A DNA stretch of 64,000 nt from Plantimonas leprariae (GCF_008802405.1 NZ_VZDO01000022.1:1-64000), one strand, 5' to 3'; counted from the first letter of the stretch, positions 26,998 through 35,698 are shown. The notes: generated by a model not told the origin, from the sequence alone. Numbers and translations: made by a program.

Positions 26998-27532
26998 CGC
27001 CCTTCTCTCCGGGAACCGTCCGCGGCTGCGATGCCGGCTTCGGATAGGTGTGCCGCGGCGGAATGCGATGGTGGAGCACCGCGACTGCGACGAGCAGCAG
27101 CGCGCCGAGCATCACCGTTTCGATGAGGACCTGCGGCGCCATCGCGCCGGTGATCGCGACGATCGGGATTGCGCCCGCCGGCGGGTGCGTCAGGCGCAGT
27201 TCCGCCATGACGGCAATCGCGATGCCGACGCCGACCGCCGCCGTCACCCAGCCCGCCGGAAAGAACGTCATCAGGACGAGCGAGATCAGGACGGCGACGA
27301 AGTAGCCGCCGACGACGTTCGCCGGCTGCGCCAGCGGGCTCTGCGGTTGCGCGAACAAGAGCACCGCCGTCGCCCCGAACGGCGCCAAGAGGAACGGCAT
27401 CCCCGTCGCGCTCGCGATCCCGCCGGCGATGCCGATCCCGACGAGACCGCCGACACCGGCTTTCAGGCTGACGGCGAGATGAAGCGTCTCCGGCTCGTGC
27501 CGGGCGATGAAGTCTCGGGCGTGGCGCAGCAT
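26966..27532 (-). CDS. HPP-family integral membrane protein
   Basis: 188 residues with four membrane helices: LKAGVGGLVGIGIAGGIASA, VVGGYFVAVLISLVLMTFFPAGWVTAAVGVGIAIAVMAE and VLIETVMLGALLLVAVAVLHH. The hallmark HPP motif is present (LRLTHPPAGAIPIVA), as is FLLAPFGATAVLLF. Function of the family is mostly unknown; some members are linked to nitrite transport. The C-terminal tail is basic and overlaps rutR tail to tail. Confidence 0.85.
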   Translation of the reverse strand: MLRHARDFIARHEPETLHLAVSLKAGVGGLVGIGIAGGIASATGMPFLLAPFGATAVLLFAQPQSPLAQPANVVGGYFVAVLISLVLMTFFPAGWVTAAVGVGIAIAVMAELRLTHPPAGAIPIVAITGAMAPQVLIETVMLGALLLVAVAVLHHRIPPRHTYPKPASQPRTVPGEKGAIRAASRRRV

Positions 27533-27603
27533 GATCGACCGATTCCGGTAAGGAAAGTCCGCTTATTGGCCGCGCACACGTCGTCCGCAAGCAAAGGCGT
27601 TCC

Positions 27604-28953
27604 CTATTCCGCCGGCTCGTTCTCCAGCACCATCGGTTCCGGCGCGAACTGCATCGCTTCCTTCCGCATCGGATTGTTCGGATGCGCCGTCCAGTTCGTG
27701 TATTCCGCCGGGATCGGCGCTCCCGTGCGCGGATCGAAGCCTTCGATCCGCTCCATCGTGATGCAGTCCTCCACGGGGCAGACGTTGACGCAGAGGTTGC
27801 AACCGACGCATTCCTCGTCGATCACCTCGAAGTGCCGCCGGCCGTCCAGCATCGAGGTGATCGCCTGGTGCGAGGTGTCCTCGCAGGCGATGTAGCAGCG
27901 GCCGCACTTGATGCAGAGGTCCTGGTCGATCCGCGCCTTGGTGACGTAGGAGAGATTGAGGTACTGCCAGTCGGTGACGTTGCGCGTCGCCTTGCCCCGG
28001 AAGTCCTCGATGGTCGCGTAGCCCTTCCCGTCCATCCATTCGGACAGGCCGGTCGCCATCTCCTGCACCACCTTGAACCCATAGGTCATCGCCGCCGTGC
28101 AGACCTGCACCGTGCCGCAGCCGAGCGAGATGAACTCCGCCGCGTCGCGCCAGTTGGTGATGCCGCCGATGCCGGAGATCGGCACGCCGTAGGTCTCGCG
28201 GTCGCGGGCGATCTCGGCGACCATGTTGAGCGCGATCGGCTTCACCGCCGGGCCGCAATAGCCGCCATGCGAGCCCTTGCCGTCGATGGTCGGCGTCGGC
28301 GCGAAATGGTCGAGGTCGATCGAGACGATGGATGAGATCGTGTTGATCAGCGACACCGCGTCCGCGCCGCCCTTCCTCGCCGCCCGCGCCGGGTAGCGGA
28401 TGTCGGTGATGTTCGGCGTCAGCTTCACGATGACGGGCAGGTCGGAGTGCTGCTTGCACCAGCGCGCCACCATTTCGATGTATTCGGGAACCTGCCCCAC
28501 CGCCGAGCCCATGCCGCGCTCCGACATGCCGTGCGGACAGCCGAAGTTCAGCTCCATCCCGTCGCAGACAGTCCGGTCGACCCGCGACAGGATCGCCTGC
28601 CAGCTTTCCTCGTCGCAGGGCACCATCAGCGAGGCGATCAGCGCCCGGTCCGGCCAGTTGCGCTTTACCCGCGCCATCTCTTCGAGATTGGTGTCGAGGT
28701 CGCGGTCGGTGATCAGCTCGATATTGTTCAGGCCGAGCAGCCGCCGGTCCGGCCCGTGGATCGCGCCGTAGCGCGGCCCGTTGACGTTGACGACGGCCGG
28801 TCCGGCCGACCCCAACGTCTTCCACACCACCCCGCCCCAGCCGGCCTCGAAGGCGCGGTTGACGTTGTATTCCTTGTCGGTCGGCGGCGCCGAAGCCAGC
28901 CAGAACGGGTTCGGCGAACGGATGCCGAGGAAATCGACGGAAAGATCGGCCAT
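27604..28953 (-). CDS. pydA: NAD-dependent dihydropyrimidine dehydrogenase, catalytic subunit
   Basis: 449 residues (PreA-like). Reduces uracil or thymine to the dihydro form. The FMN TIM-barrel domain (about 1-320) contains NPFWLASAPPTDKEYNV, MELNFGCPHGMSERGMG, PVIVKLTPNITDI and SGIGGITNWRDAAEFI. The tail holds two [4Fe-4S] motifs, CIKCGRCYIACEDTSHQ and CVGCNLCVNVCPVEDC. Start at the ATG at 28953. It should pair with PydX, whose gene lies upstream in the same direction but is separated by hicBA on the other strand. Confidence 0.94.
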   Translation of the reverse strand: MADLSVDFLGIRSPNPFWLASAPPTDKEYNVNRAFEAGWGGVVWKTLGSAGPAVVNVNGPRYGAIHGPDRRLLGLNNIELITDRDLDTNLEEMARVKRNWPDRALIASLMVPCDEESWQAILSRVDRTVCDGMELNFGCPHGMSERGMGSAVGQVPEYIEMVARWCKQHSDLPVIVKLTPNITDIRYPARAARKGGADAVSLINTISSIVSIDLDHFAPTPTIDGKGSHGGYCGPAVKPIALNMVAEIARDRETYGVPISGIGGITNWRDAAEFISLGCGTVQVCTAAMTYGFKVVQEMATGLSEWMDGKGYATIEDFRGKATRNVTDWQYLNLSYVTKARIDQDLCIKCGRCYIACEDTSHQAITSMLDGRRHFEVIDEECVGCNLCVNVCPVEDCITMERIEGFDPRTGAPIPAEYTNWTAHPNNPMRKEAMQFAPEPMVLENEPAE

Positions 28954-29045
28954 CAATTCATCCCCTTGTCGCAGGAAACCGGATGTCGGCTTCGGCCTGG
29001 ATCGATGCTATGATTGGCGTGGAGCGCGAGCCGGGAGTTCGAGGC

Positions 29046-29276
29046 ATGGCGACTACGCATCGGTTCACGATCAACCTTCACCCTCAGCCGGAAGGCGGTT
29101 TCACCGTTCTGGTGCCGGCCCTGCCGGAAGTGGTCACCGAGGGCGACACGCGGGAAGAAGCCCTGTCCCATGCACGCGAGGCCATCGAGGGCATCCTCGC
29201 GATCTACGCGGAGGAAGGCAGGGACATTCCGGAAGACGTTCCGACGGAGATCGAACACCTGACGATCGCCGCCTAG
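29046..29276 (+). CDS. hicB: HicB-family antitoxin
   Basis: 76 residues. Partial RNase H-like HicB fold: HRFTINLHPQPEGGFTVLVPALPEVVTEGDTREEALSHAREAIEGILAIYAEEGRDIP. No C-terminal DNA-binding domain is visible, which makes it the short HicB type. It binds and blocks HicA, encoded 3 bp downstream. An in-frame ATG at 28983 would add 21 residues, but the conserved fold begins here. A possible -10 (TATGAT) lies near 29009. Confidence 0.83.
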   Translation: MATTHRFTINLHPQPEGGFTVLVPALPEVVTEGDTREEALSHAREAIEGILAIYAEEGRDIPEDVPTEIEHLTIAA

Positions 29277-29279
29277 GGC

Positions 29280-29510
29280 GTGCCCGCACTCCCGAACTGC
29301 ACGGGAAGACAGGCGCGTCGGGCACTGGAACGTGCCGGGTTCGAACTCGTCCGCATCGTGGGCAGCCATCACATCATGCGACACACCGGTCCGCCATCCC
29401 GCTCCGTCACCGTCCCCGTCCACCGCAATGCCGACCTGAAGCGTGCGACGCTTTCGTCCATCATCAAACAGGCCGGGCTTTCCGTCGACGAGTTCATCGG
29501 CCTGCTTTGA
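29280..29510 (+). CDS. hicA: HicA-family mRNA interferase toxin
   Basis: 76 residues from a GTG. The dsRBD-like HicA fold is recognisable: TGRQARRALERAGFELVRIVGSHHIMRHTGPPSRSVTVPVHRNADLKRATLSSIIKQAGLSVDEFIGLL, with the catalytic histidine in GSHHIM. Gene order is antitoxin then toxin. Coupled to hicB with 3 bp between them. It ends 40 bp from the convergent pydX stop codon. Confidence 0.85.
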   Translation: MPALPNCTGRQARRALERAGFELVRIVGSHHIMRHTGPPSRSVTVPVHRNADLKRATLSSIIKQAGLSVDEFIGLL

Positions 29511-29550
29511 ACCGTCGAAGGGCGGTTTCGCCTGTGCCCGCCGCATGCCC

Positions 29551-30927
29551 CTACTCCGCCGCCAGCCGGGTCGCGCCCGTCAGCACCGCGTGAATGTCCT
29601 TCGCCGCGACCTTGCCGTCCTCGACGGCCACCACCGTCAGGTCGTCGCCGTCCGAGATGCAGTCGCCGCCCGCCCAGACGCCGGCCATCGAGGTGCGGCG
29701 CCTCGCGTCGACCCGGATGCGGCCGCGCTCCAGTTCCAGCGCCGCGGCCTCCGCCGAGACGCCGTCCGGCGCGAAGCTCTGGCCGATCGCCTTGAACACC
29801 TGATCCGCCTCGATCGTGACCGTCTCGCCGGTGCCGACGAGCCGGCCGTCCTCGATCCGCGTCCGCTCCAGCTCGATGCCGGTCACGTGGCCGCCGCTCG
29901 CGAGGATGCGCTTCGGCTGGAGGTTGCAGCGGATGGCGACGCCCTTCTTCTGCGCCAGCTCCTGTTCATAGCGCGAGGCGTTCATCGCCTCCTGCCCGCG
30001 CCGATAGGCGATCGTCACCTCCTCCGCGCCGAGCCCTTTCGCCTGCACCGCGGCGTCCACCGCCGTCATGCCGCCGCCGATCACGACGACGCGCCGGCCG
30101 ACCGGCAGCGAGCCGAGTTCCGCGGTCTGCCTGAGTTCCGCGATCCAAGCGACGGCATCGTGGTTGCCGCCGTGCCCCTCGCCCTCGCCCCCGAGCGCGT
30201 TGACGCCCGCGAGCCCGAGGCCGAGGAACACCGCGTCGTAGTCGCGCGCCAGATCGCCGAGATGCAAGTCGCGCCCGAGCGCCTGACCCTGCCGCAGCTC
30301 GATCCCGCCGATGCCGAGGATGAAGTCCACTTCGCCCTGCGCGAAGTTGCGCGTCGCCTTATAGGCGGCGATGCCGTACTCGTTGAGGCCGCCGGCCTTC
30401 GGCTTCGCGTCGAACACCGTCACCGAATGGCCGAGCATGGCGAGCCGATGGGCGCAGGACAGGCCGGCCGGCCCCGCCCCGACGACGGCGACGCGCCGGC
30501 CCGTCTCCGGCGCGCGGATGAACGGGTGCGCGCCGCCCTCCAGCAGATGGTCGGTGGCGTAGCGCTGCAGCATGCCGATCTTCACCGGCTTGCCTTCCGC
30601 CGCCTCGCGCACGCAGGCCTCCTCGCAGAGCGTCTCGGTCGGGCAGACCCGCGCGCACATGCCGCCGAAGATGTTGGCGGCGAGGATCGTCTTCGCCGCG
30701 CCGGTCGGGTTGCCGGCCCCGATCTGGCGGATGAACAGCGGCACGTCGATCGAGGTCGGGCACGCATCCATGCAGGGCGCGTCGTGGCAGAAGTAGCAGC
30801 GGTCGCTTTCCACCAGCGCCTCGTGCCGCTCCAGCGGCGGATGCAGGTCGTCGAAGTTGCGGGACAGCGCGTCGGAACCGAGCCGCCCGGCCGCGATGTC
30901 GGGAGTGAACGGGATGGTCTCGCTCAT
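29551..30927 (-). CDS. pydX: NAD(P)-dependent dihydropyrimidine dehydrogenase, electron-transfer subunit
   Basis: 458 residues (PreT/glutamate synthase small-subunit-like). N-terminal Fe-S region: CYFCHDAPCMDACPTSIDVP and CARVCPTETLCEEACVR. FAD-binding GRRVAVVGAGPAGLSCAHRLAMLGH and NAD(P)-binding RRVVVIGGGMTAVDAAVQAKGLG follow, then the closing TSMAGVWAGGDC motif. It passes electrons from NAD(P)H to PydA. ATG at 30927 follows GAGG; a TTG five codons upstream is less likely. A RutR-like palindrome lies 89 bp upstream. Confidence 0.92.
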   Translation of the reverse strand: MSETIPFTPDIAAGRLGSDALSRNFDDLHPPLERHEALVESDRCYFCHDAPCMDACPTSIDVPLFIRQIGAGNPTGAAKTILAANIFGGMCARVCPTETLCEEACVREAAEGKPVKIGMLQRYATDHLLEGGAHPFIRAPETGRRVAVVGAGPAGLSCAHRLAMLGHSVTVFDAKPKAGGLNEYGIAAYKATRNFAQGEVDFILGIGGIELRQGQALGRDLHLGDLARDYDAVFLGLGLAGVNALGGEGEGHGGNHDAVAWIAELRQTAELGSLPVGRRVVVIGGGMTAVDAAVQAKGLGAEEVTIAYRRGQEAMNASRYEQELAQKKGVAIRCNLQPKRILASGGHVTGIELERTRIEDGRLVGTGETVTIEADQVFKAIGQSFAPDGVSAEAAALELERGRIRVDARRRTSMAGVWAGGDCISDGDDLTVVAVEDGKVAAKDIHAVLTGATRLAAE

Positions 30928-31015
30928 GGTCGAACCTCGCAACCGGCCGCCAGCGGATCATCCCGTTCGCAGTCGCAGTTTAGAATGATCCGAATTTTCC
31001 GGGTCCGTCAAATTT

Positions 31016-31031
31016 TTGATCAGGCGGTCAA
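31016..31031. promoter_or_regulatory. Second RutR-type operator, upstream of pydX
   Basis: TTGATCAGGCGGTCAA has the same layout as the site beside rutR: TTGAY, 6 bp, GTCAA. It lies 89 bp upstream of the pydX ATG and 94 bp before the divergent Gly-rich gene. The surrounding sequence (GTCAAATTTTTGATC) is AT-richer than average, as expected for a promoter. Assignment to RutR rests on similarity between the two sites and to the E. coli consensus. Confidence 0.62.
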
Positions 31032-31124
31032 ACTTTCCGCCCGGAACGGATCGCGGCCGACCTTCTTCTCCCTGCAACGGGCGTGCCGGATACCGGCGAC
31101 GATCCGGGTTACGGAGGTATCGAC

Positions 31125-31571
31125 ATGAGAATTCTCAGCACCTTGGCGCTCGCCGCCATGCTGGCGGCAGGCTCGGCGGCAGGCGCTTATGCGCAGAGCG
31201 GCGGCGGCGGCGGGTCCGGCGGCGCGGGCGGCGGCAGTTCGAGCGGCGGCAGCGCCGGTTCGGGCTCGTCCGGCTCCGGCTCGATGGGCGGCGGATCGTC
31301 CGGCGGGATGGGCGGCAATTCCGGCTCGTCCGGCGCGGGAGCGAGCGGCGGCGGCATCAACGATTCGGGAACCATCAGCCCCGGCGGCTCGTCCTCGGCC
31401 GGCGCCTCGAACGCCGGCATCGCGAGCCCCAACGGCAGCTCGGACGCGAACGGCCAGGGCGCGGCACGGCAGGGCCGCGTCAACAGTACCAGCCAGGACG
31501 ACAGCGGCGAAACGGTGAACCAGAACACCGACTGTCCGAACGGCACGCAGTCTGGCGGCACCTGCAAGTAG
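31125..31571 (+). CDS. Gly/Ser-rich secreted protein
   Basis: 148 residues: signal peptide (MRILSTLALAAMLAAGSAAGAYAQ), then about 90 residues of Gly-Ser low-complexity repeats (SGGGGGSGGAGGGSSSGG and variants), ending in a short polar tail with two cysteines (NTDCPNGTQSGGTCK). ATG at 31125 follows ACGGAGGTATCGAC, a good ribosome-binding site. A disordered envelope or surface protein seems likely; no family is identifiable through the low complexity. Confidence 0.72.
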   Translation: MRILSTLALAAMLAAGSAAGAYAQSGGGGGSGGAGGGSSSGGSAGSGSSGSGSMGGGSSGGMGGNSGSSGAGASGGGINDSGTISPGGSSSAGASNAGIASPNGSSDANGQGAARQGRVNSTSQDDSGETVNQNTDCPNGTQSGGTCK

Positions 31572-31582
31572 GCGCTGCGCGC

Positions 31583-31888
31583 CTACTCCTCGGGCTCCGT
31601 CGTGAACAGCAACGGATAACCCTTGCGGCGGCCCGCGTCGGTGGCGCGGGTCGCCTTCGTTTCCGCCACGTCCCTGGTGAACACCGCGACGACGCAGGAG
31701 CCCTTCTGGTGAGCCGTGATCATCACGCGATGCGCCTGATCTTCCGTCATCCGGAACTCGGCCTTGAGGACCGAGGTCACGAACTCGCGCGGCGTGTAGT
31801 CGTCGTTGACGAGGATCACCTTATGGAGCTTCGGCCGCTCCACCTTCGGCACCGTTTTCGTTCGCGTCTCGAAATCGATGTCGCTCAT
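31583..31888 (-). CDS. clpS2: ATP-dependent Clp protease adaptor ClpS (ClpS2 type)
   Basis: 101 residues. Core KLHKVILVNDDYTPREFVTSVLKAEFRMTEDQAHRVMITAHQKGSCVVAVFTRDVAETKA is the ClpS fold that presents N-degron substrates to ClpAP. The binding pocket reads NDDYTPREFV, with Arg where classical ClpS has Met, as in alphaproteobacterial ClpS2. The expected clpA neighbour is absent, which also fits a second ClpS. The assignment to ClpS2 rather than ClpS1 is my inference from these features. Confidence 0.85.
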   Translation of the reverse strand: MSDIDFETRTKTVPKVERPKLHKVILVNDDYTPREFVTSVLKAEFRMTEDQAHRVMITAHQKGSCVVAVFTRDVAETKATRATDAGRRKGYPLLFTTEPEE

Positions 31889-32025
31889 GGGGCGCCCCCT
31901 GCATGCTGCGCTTCGGCCCCGCGCGATTTCTCTCGCGAGGTCTGTCGTTCCGGTCGGATCGGCTCGATTGCCACCCAACGCGCGCCGCTTATAACGGTTC
32001 GAAACGCGAAGCGGGAGTTCCGGCA

Positions 32026-33726
32026 GTGCTCGAGGAAGGCAGGGTCTACATAGGCTCAAGCATGCAGCCGGACGGCAAACCGGCGCTAGGCGAATATCTC
32101 GACCTGAAACTTGCCAACCGCCACGGCCTCGTGACCGGCGCGACCGGCACCGGCAAGACGGTGACGCTGCAGGTCCTCGCCGAAGGCCTGTCGGAGGCCG
32201 GCGTGCCGGTCTTCTGCGCCGACATCAAGGGCGACCTTTCCGGCATCTCGAAGCGCGGCGAGCCGAAGGACTTCCTCGTCAAGCTGGCGGCGGAGATCGG
32301 CCTCGAGCCCTACTACAACGACAGTTATCCGACGGTGTTCTGGGACATCTTCGGCGAGAAGGGCCATCCGGTCCGCGCGACCGTCGCCGAGATGGGCCCC
32401 CTCCTCCTGTCGCGCCTGATGAACCTCACCGAGGCGCAGGAGGGGGTGCTCAACATCGCCTTCAAGATGGCCGACGAGGACGGCCTCCTGCTGCTCGACC
32501 TGAAGGACCTGCAGGCGATGCTGGCGCACGTCGCCGAGAACGCCGACGAGATTTCGAAGCACTACGGCAACGTCGCCAAGCAGACGGTCGGCTCGATCCA
32601 GCGCGCACTCCTGGTGCTCGAACAGCAGGGCGCGGCGAATTTCTTCGGCGAGCCGGCGCTGAAGATCACCGATCTCCTCTCCACCGACCGCGACGGGCGC
32701 GGCACGGTGAACGTGCTCGCCGCCGACCGGCTGATGATGAACCCGCGCCTTTACGCCACCTTCCTCCTCTGGCTCCTGTCCGAGCTGTTCGAGGAGCTTC
32801 CGGAGGTCGGCGACCTCGACAAGCCGAAGCTCGTCTTCTTCTTCGACGAGGCGCACCTCCTGTTCGACGGCGCGCCGAAGATCCTCGTCGACCGCGTCGA
32901 GCAGGTGGTGAAGCTGATCCGTTCCAAGGGCGTCGGCGTCTATTTCGTTACGCAGAACCCGCTGGACCTGCCGGAATCCGTTCTCGCCCAGCTCGGCAAC
33001 CGCGTGCAGCATGCGCTGCGCGCCTATACGCCGCGCGAACAGAAGGCGGTGCGCACCGCCGCCGAGACCTTCCGGCCGAACCCCGCCTTCGACTGCTTCA
33101 CCGCGATCACCGAGCTCGGTGTCGGCGAGGCGCTCGTCTCGATGCTGGAAAAGGGCGGCGTGCCCTCGATGGTCGAGCGCACCCTCATCCGCCCGCCGGC
33201 GGGCCAGGTCGGCGCGATCACGCCGGCCGAACGCGAGGCGGTGATCGCAGCCAGCCCCCTTGCCGGCCAGTACGACAACCCGATCGATCCGGAATCGGCC
33301 TACGAGATCCTCACCGGCCGCGCCGAAGCGGACGCGAAGGCGGAAAGCGCGGCGCGCGAGGCGGAAGCCCGTGCCCGCACCGACGAGACCGCCCGCCGCG
33401 CCGAACGCGCCCGAGCCCGCGCTTCCGGTGAGGAAGCCGACGGCGGCCCGTGGGGCGGCGGCGAGGTTCGGCGCACCCGCACCGGCTTCCAGCTCCCCGA
33501 TTTCGGCCTCGGCGGCGGCGGCCGCGACGACGCGCGGGATTACGACGACGACGAGGAGCGACGTCCGTCCCGCCGCGCGGCGGCCCGGCGCTCGTCCGGC
33601 AGCGGCGGCTATCAGCGCCAGACGATGACGGAGACGATCCTGAAGCAGGTCGGCCGCACCGCGGCGTCGACCATCACGTCCGCGGTCCTGCGCGGCATCC
33701 TCGGCGGCATGAAGCGCGGAAGATAA
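32026..33726 (+). CDS. HerA/DUF853-family ATPase (helicase-like)
   Basis: 566 residues. Walker A GATGTGKTVTLQVLAEGLSEAG (about residue 37), Walker B KLVFFFDEAHLLF (about 268), and the sensor-like VYFVTQNPLDLPESVLAQLGNRVQHALRAYTPREQKAV. The tail (about 450-545) is a charged Ala/Arg/Glu-rich coiled and disordered region. This family occurs widely as a single gene, and its exact role is unclear. The GTG at 32026 (VLEEGRVYIG) is chosen: upstream residues would run over the clpS promoter and are not conserved in character. Confidence 0.88.
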   Translation: MLEEGRVYIGSSMQPDGKPALGEYLDLKLANRHGLVTGATGTGKTVTLQVLAEGLSEAGVPVFCADIKGDLSGISKRGEPKDFLVKLAAEIGLEPYYNDSYPTVFWDIFGEKGHPVRATVAEMGPLLLSRLMNLTEAQEGVLNIAFKMADEDGLLLLDLKDLQAMLAHVAENADEISKHYGNVAKQTVGSIQRALLVLEQQGAANFFGEPALKITDLLSTDRDGRGTVNVLAADRLMMNPRLYATFLLWLLSELFEELPEVGDLDKPKLVFFFDEAHLLFDGAPKILVDRVEQVVKLIRSKGVGVYFVTQNPLDLPESVLAQLGNRVQHALRAYTPREQKAVRTAAETFRPNPAFDCFTAITELGVGEALVSMLEKGGVPSMVERTLIRPPAGQVGAITPAEREAVIAASPLAGQYDNPIDPESAYEILTGRAEADAKAESAAREAEARARTDETARRAERARARASGEEADGGPWGGGEVRRTRTGFQLPDFGLGGGGRDDARDYDDDEERRPSRRAAARRSSGSGGYQRQTMTETILKQVGRTAASTITSAVLRGILGGMKRGR

Positions 33727-33764
33727 TTCTCCTGCCTCTCGAATTTCCGGGCAGGCATTGTCAT

Positions 33765-34040
33765 ATGCCTGTCATGAGCAGCACGTCCTTTCCCCTTTCC
33801 TCGCAGAAGTCCGGCCTTGCCGCGTTCGTCCTCTGGCTGGTCTGCTTCGGCGGCGTCTGCGGCCTGCACCGCTTCTATCTCGGCCGCCCGTGGACTGGCC
33901 TGCTCTGGCTCGTCACCTTCGGCCTGCTCGGCGTCGGCCAGGTGATCGATCTGTTCCTCCTGCGCGGCATGGTGCGCGCCGAGAACAACGAGCGCCGGCT
34001 CGACGCGCTCTATGCGGAGCGGCATCTGCGCTCCGCCTGA
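33765..34040 (+). CDS. TM2-domain membrane protein
   Basis: 91 residues. TM2 domain: two membrane helices (SGLAAFVLWLVCFGGVCGLHRFYLG and TGLLWLVTFGLLGVGQVIDLFLL) joined by the conserved HRFYLGRPWTG turn, with the conserved Asp in QVIDLF. Followed by a short charged tail. Start at 33765; a second ATG three codons later is possible. 38 bp after the HerA-like gene, same direction. Confidence 0.85.
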   Translation: MPVMSSTSFPLSSQKSGLAAFVLWLVCFGGVCGLHRFYLGRPWTGLLWLVTFGLLGVGQVIDLFLLRGMVRAENNERRLDALYAERHLRSA

Positions 34041-34050
34041 GCATTCTTCC

Positions 34051-35613
34051 CTATCGGTCGATCAGCCTCGCCGGATCCCAACCGACGCTCTCCAGCCGCT
34101 CGCGGGCCGGCGTCGGGTCGGCGAGCATGACGGCGTGGAGCGCCGGCGTCCGGTCGTCCTCGCCGCGCCCGAGCGCCGCCGTCACCCGCCCGCGTTCGAC
34201 GTAGAAGGCGGTGTAGGAACCGCCGTCGAGGTCGCCGGCGATATGCACCTCGTCCGTGCTCGTCGCGTGGCCGACATAGCTGATGCGATCGTACTGGCCG
34301 CTCCAGAAGAACGGCACGCTGCGGAACGGCTCAGCCTGTCCCAGCATCGCGCGCGCCGCCTGCCGGCCGTGCTGCTCGGCAACCCGCCAGTGCTCGATCC
34401 GGAGCGGTTTCGGCTGCCCCGGCACCGGCACCGCCGCGATGTCGCCGCCGAGATGGACGTCCGGCCGGAAGGCGAGCAGCGCGTCGACCTCGAGCCCCTT
34501 GCCCGCGTCCGGATCGACCAGCTCGGTGCGCGGCGCGGCCCCGATCGAGACCAGCACGAGATCGGTCTCGATCTCCTGACCCGACTTCAGCTTCACCGCG
34601 ACGACGCGGCCGCCCTCCGCCTTCAGGCTCTCGACCTCCGCCCGGCAGTGGAGGGCGACGCCCTCGTCCGCGTGCCGCCGGGCGATCTGGCCGGCCACCG
34701 CCTCGCCAAATTGCCTGGCGAAGGGCAGCCTGTCCTTCGCGACCACCGAAACGCGCTTGCCCATGCCAGCGAGTTGGCTCGCCGCCTCCAGACCGATGAA
34801 GCCCGCCCCGATCACCACGACATGGTTCGCCGCGTCGACCGCCGCCTTCACGCGCCGGCCGTCGGCGTGCGAGCGCAGGGTCAGGACGTTCGGCAGGTCG
34901 GCGTTCGGAAGCTTCAGCCGCGCGGCGTCGCTGCCGGGTGCGACGAAGCACTTCGCGAAGCCCATCGTCCGCCCATCCGCAAAGCGCACTTCCCGCCGAT
35001 CCGCATCGACCCGCTCCACCACGCCGACGACCGTCTCGATGCCGAGCGCTTCGAGTTCGCCCGGCGACGCCATCGGCAGCTTATCGTCCGGCCATTTGCC
35101 GTTGAGATAGGTCTTCGACAGGTCGGTGCGGTCGTAGGGTGGCTCGGCCTCCGGCGAGATCAGCACGATCCGCCCGTCGAAGCCGCCTTTCGCCAGTTCC
35201 TCGGCGCAGGCGAAGCCGGCAGCGCCCGCTCCGACGATCAGGAAGACCGCGTCCCCGCCGCGCCGCCGCGCATCCGGCTCGACCTCCGGCCGATGCTCGC
35301 CAACGCCCTCCGGCACTTCGACCGTGACGCGCCCGTTCTCGGCGCTCGCCGCGAACCGCGCCAGGCATTTGTGGCCCGGCGGCTCCAGATGGTCGCCGGA
35401 AGCGAGGTCGAACATCGCGTGGTGCCACGGGCAGATCACCCGGTTGCCGACGCGCACGCCGTCCTTCAGCGCCGCGCCCTTGTGCGGGCACGACGCGCCG
35501 ACTGCGTTCACCGCGTCGCCGTCGCGCGACAGGAGCAGCTTCACGCCTCCGGCTTCCGCCTCCACCAGCCGGCCGTCGTCGAGTTCGGCCAGCGCGCAGA
35601 CATCGTGCTTCAT
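34051..35613 (-). CDS. FAD-dependent pyridine nucleotide-disulfide oxidoreductase with N-terminal Rieske domain
   Basis: 520 residues. A Rieske [2Fe-2S] domain comes first (about 1-105): CPHKGAALKDGVRVGNRVICPWHHAMFD. Then an AIF/rubredoxin-reductase-like flavoprotein: FLIVGAGAAGFACAEELAKGGF, PYDRTDLSKTYLNG, HVVVIGAGFIGLEAASQLAGMGKRV and DLVLVSIGAAPRTELVDPDAG. The C-terminal reductase domain has PFFWSGQYDRISYVGHA. The domain order matches the AIFM3 / ferredoxin reductase fusion class. It probably moves electrons from NAD(P)H to an unknown acceptor. Only 10 bp from the convergent TM2 gene. Confidence 0.9.
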   Translation of the reverse strand: MKHDVCALAELDDGRLVEAEAGGVKLLLSRDGDAVNAVGASCPHKGAALKDGVRVGNRVICPWHHAMFDLASGDHLEPPGHKCLARFAASAENGRVTVEVPEGVGEHRPEVEPDARRRGGDAVFLIVGAGAAGFACAEELAKGGFDGRIVLISPEAEPPYDRTDLSKTYLNGKWPDDKLPMASPGELEALGIETVVGVVERVDADRREVRFADGRTMGFAKCFVAPGSDAARLKLPNADLPNVLTLRSHADGRRVKAAVDAANHVVVIGAGFIGLEAASQLAGMGKRVSVVAKDRLPFARQFGEAVAGQIARRHADEGVALHCRAEVESLKAEGGRVVAVKLKSGQEIETDLVLVSIGAAPRTELVDPDAGKGLEVDALLAFRPDVHLGGDIAAVPVPGQPKPLRIEHWRVAEQHGRQAARAMLGQAEPFRSVPFFWSGQYDRISYVGHATSTDEVHIAGDLDGGSYTAFYVERGRVTAALGRGEDDRTPALHAVMLADPTPARERLESVGWDPARLIDR

Positions 35614-35698
35614 CGCCGGTCGCTCCTCCGCCTTCAGGCGAAGGGCAACGCCGGCTCCGCGGCGCGCGTTCCTCCGGCCGGGCCGCGACGCAGGCGGT

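Noticed and set aside
31196-31400. Gly/Ser-rich repeat stretch as a tandem DNA repeat or CRISPR-like array
   Set aside because: The DNA is low-complexity coding sequence with irregular units and no spacers; no CRISPR array is seen anywhere in the window.
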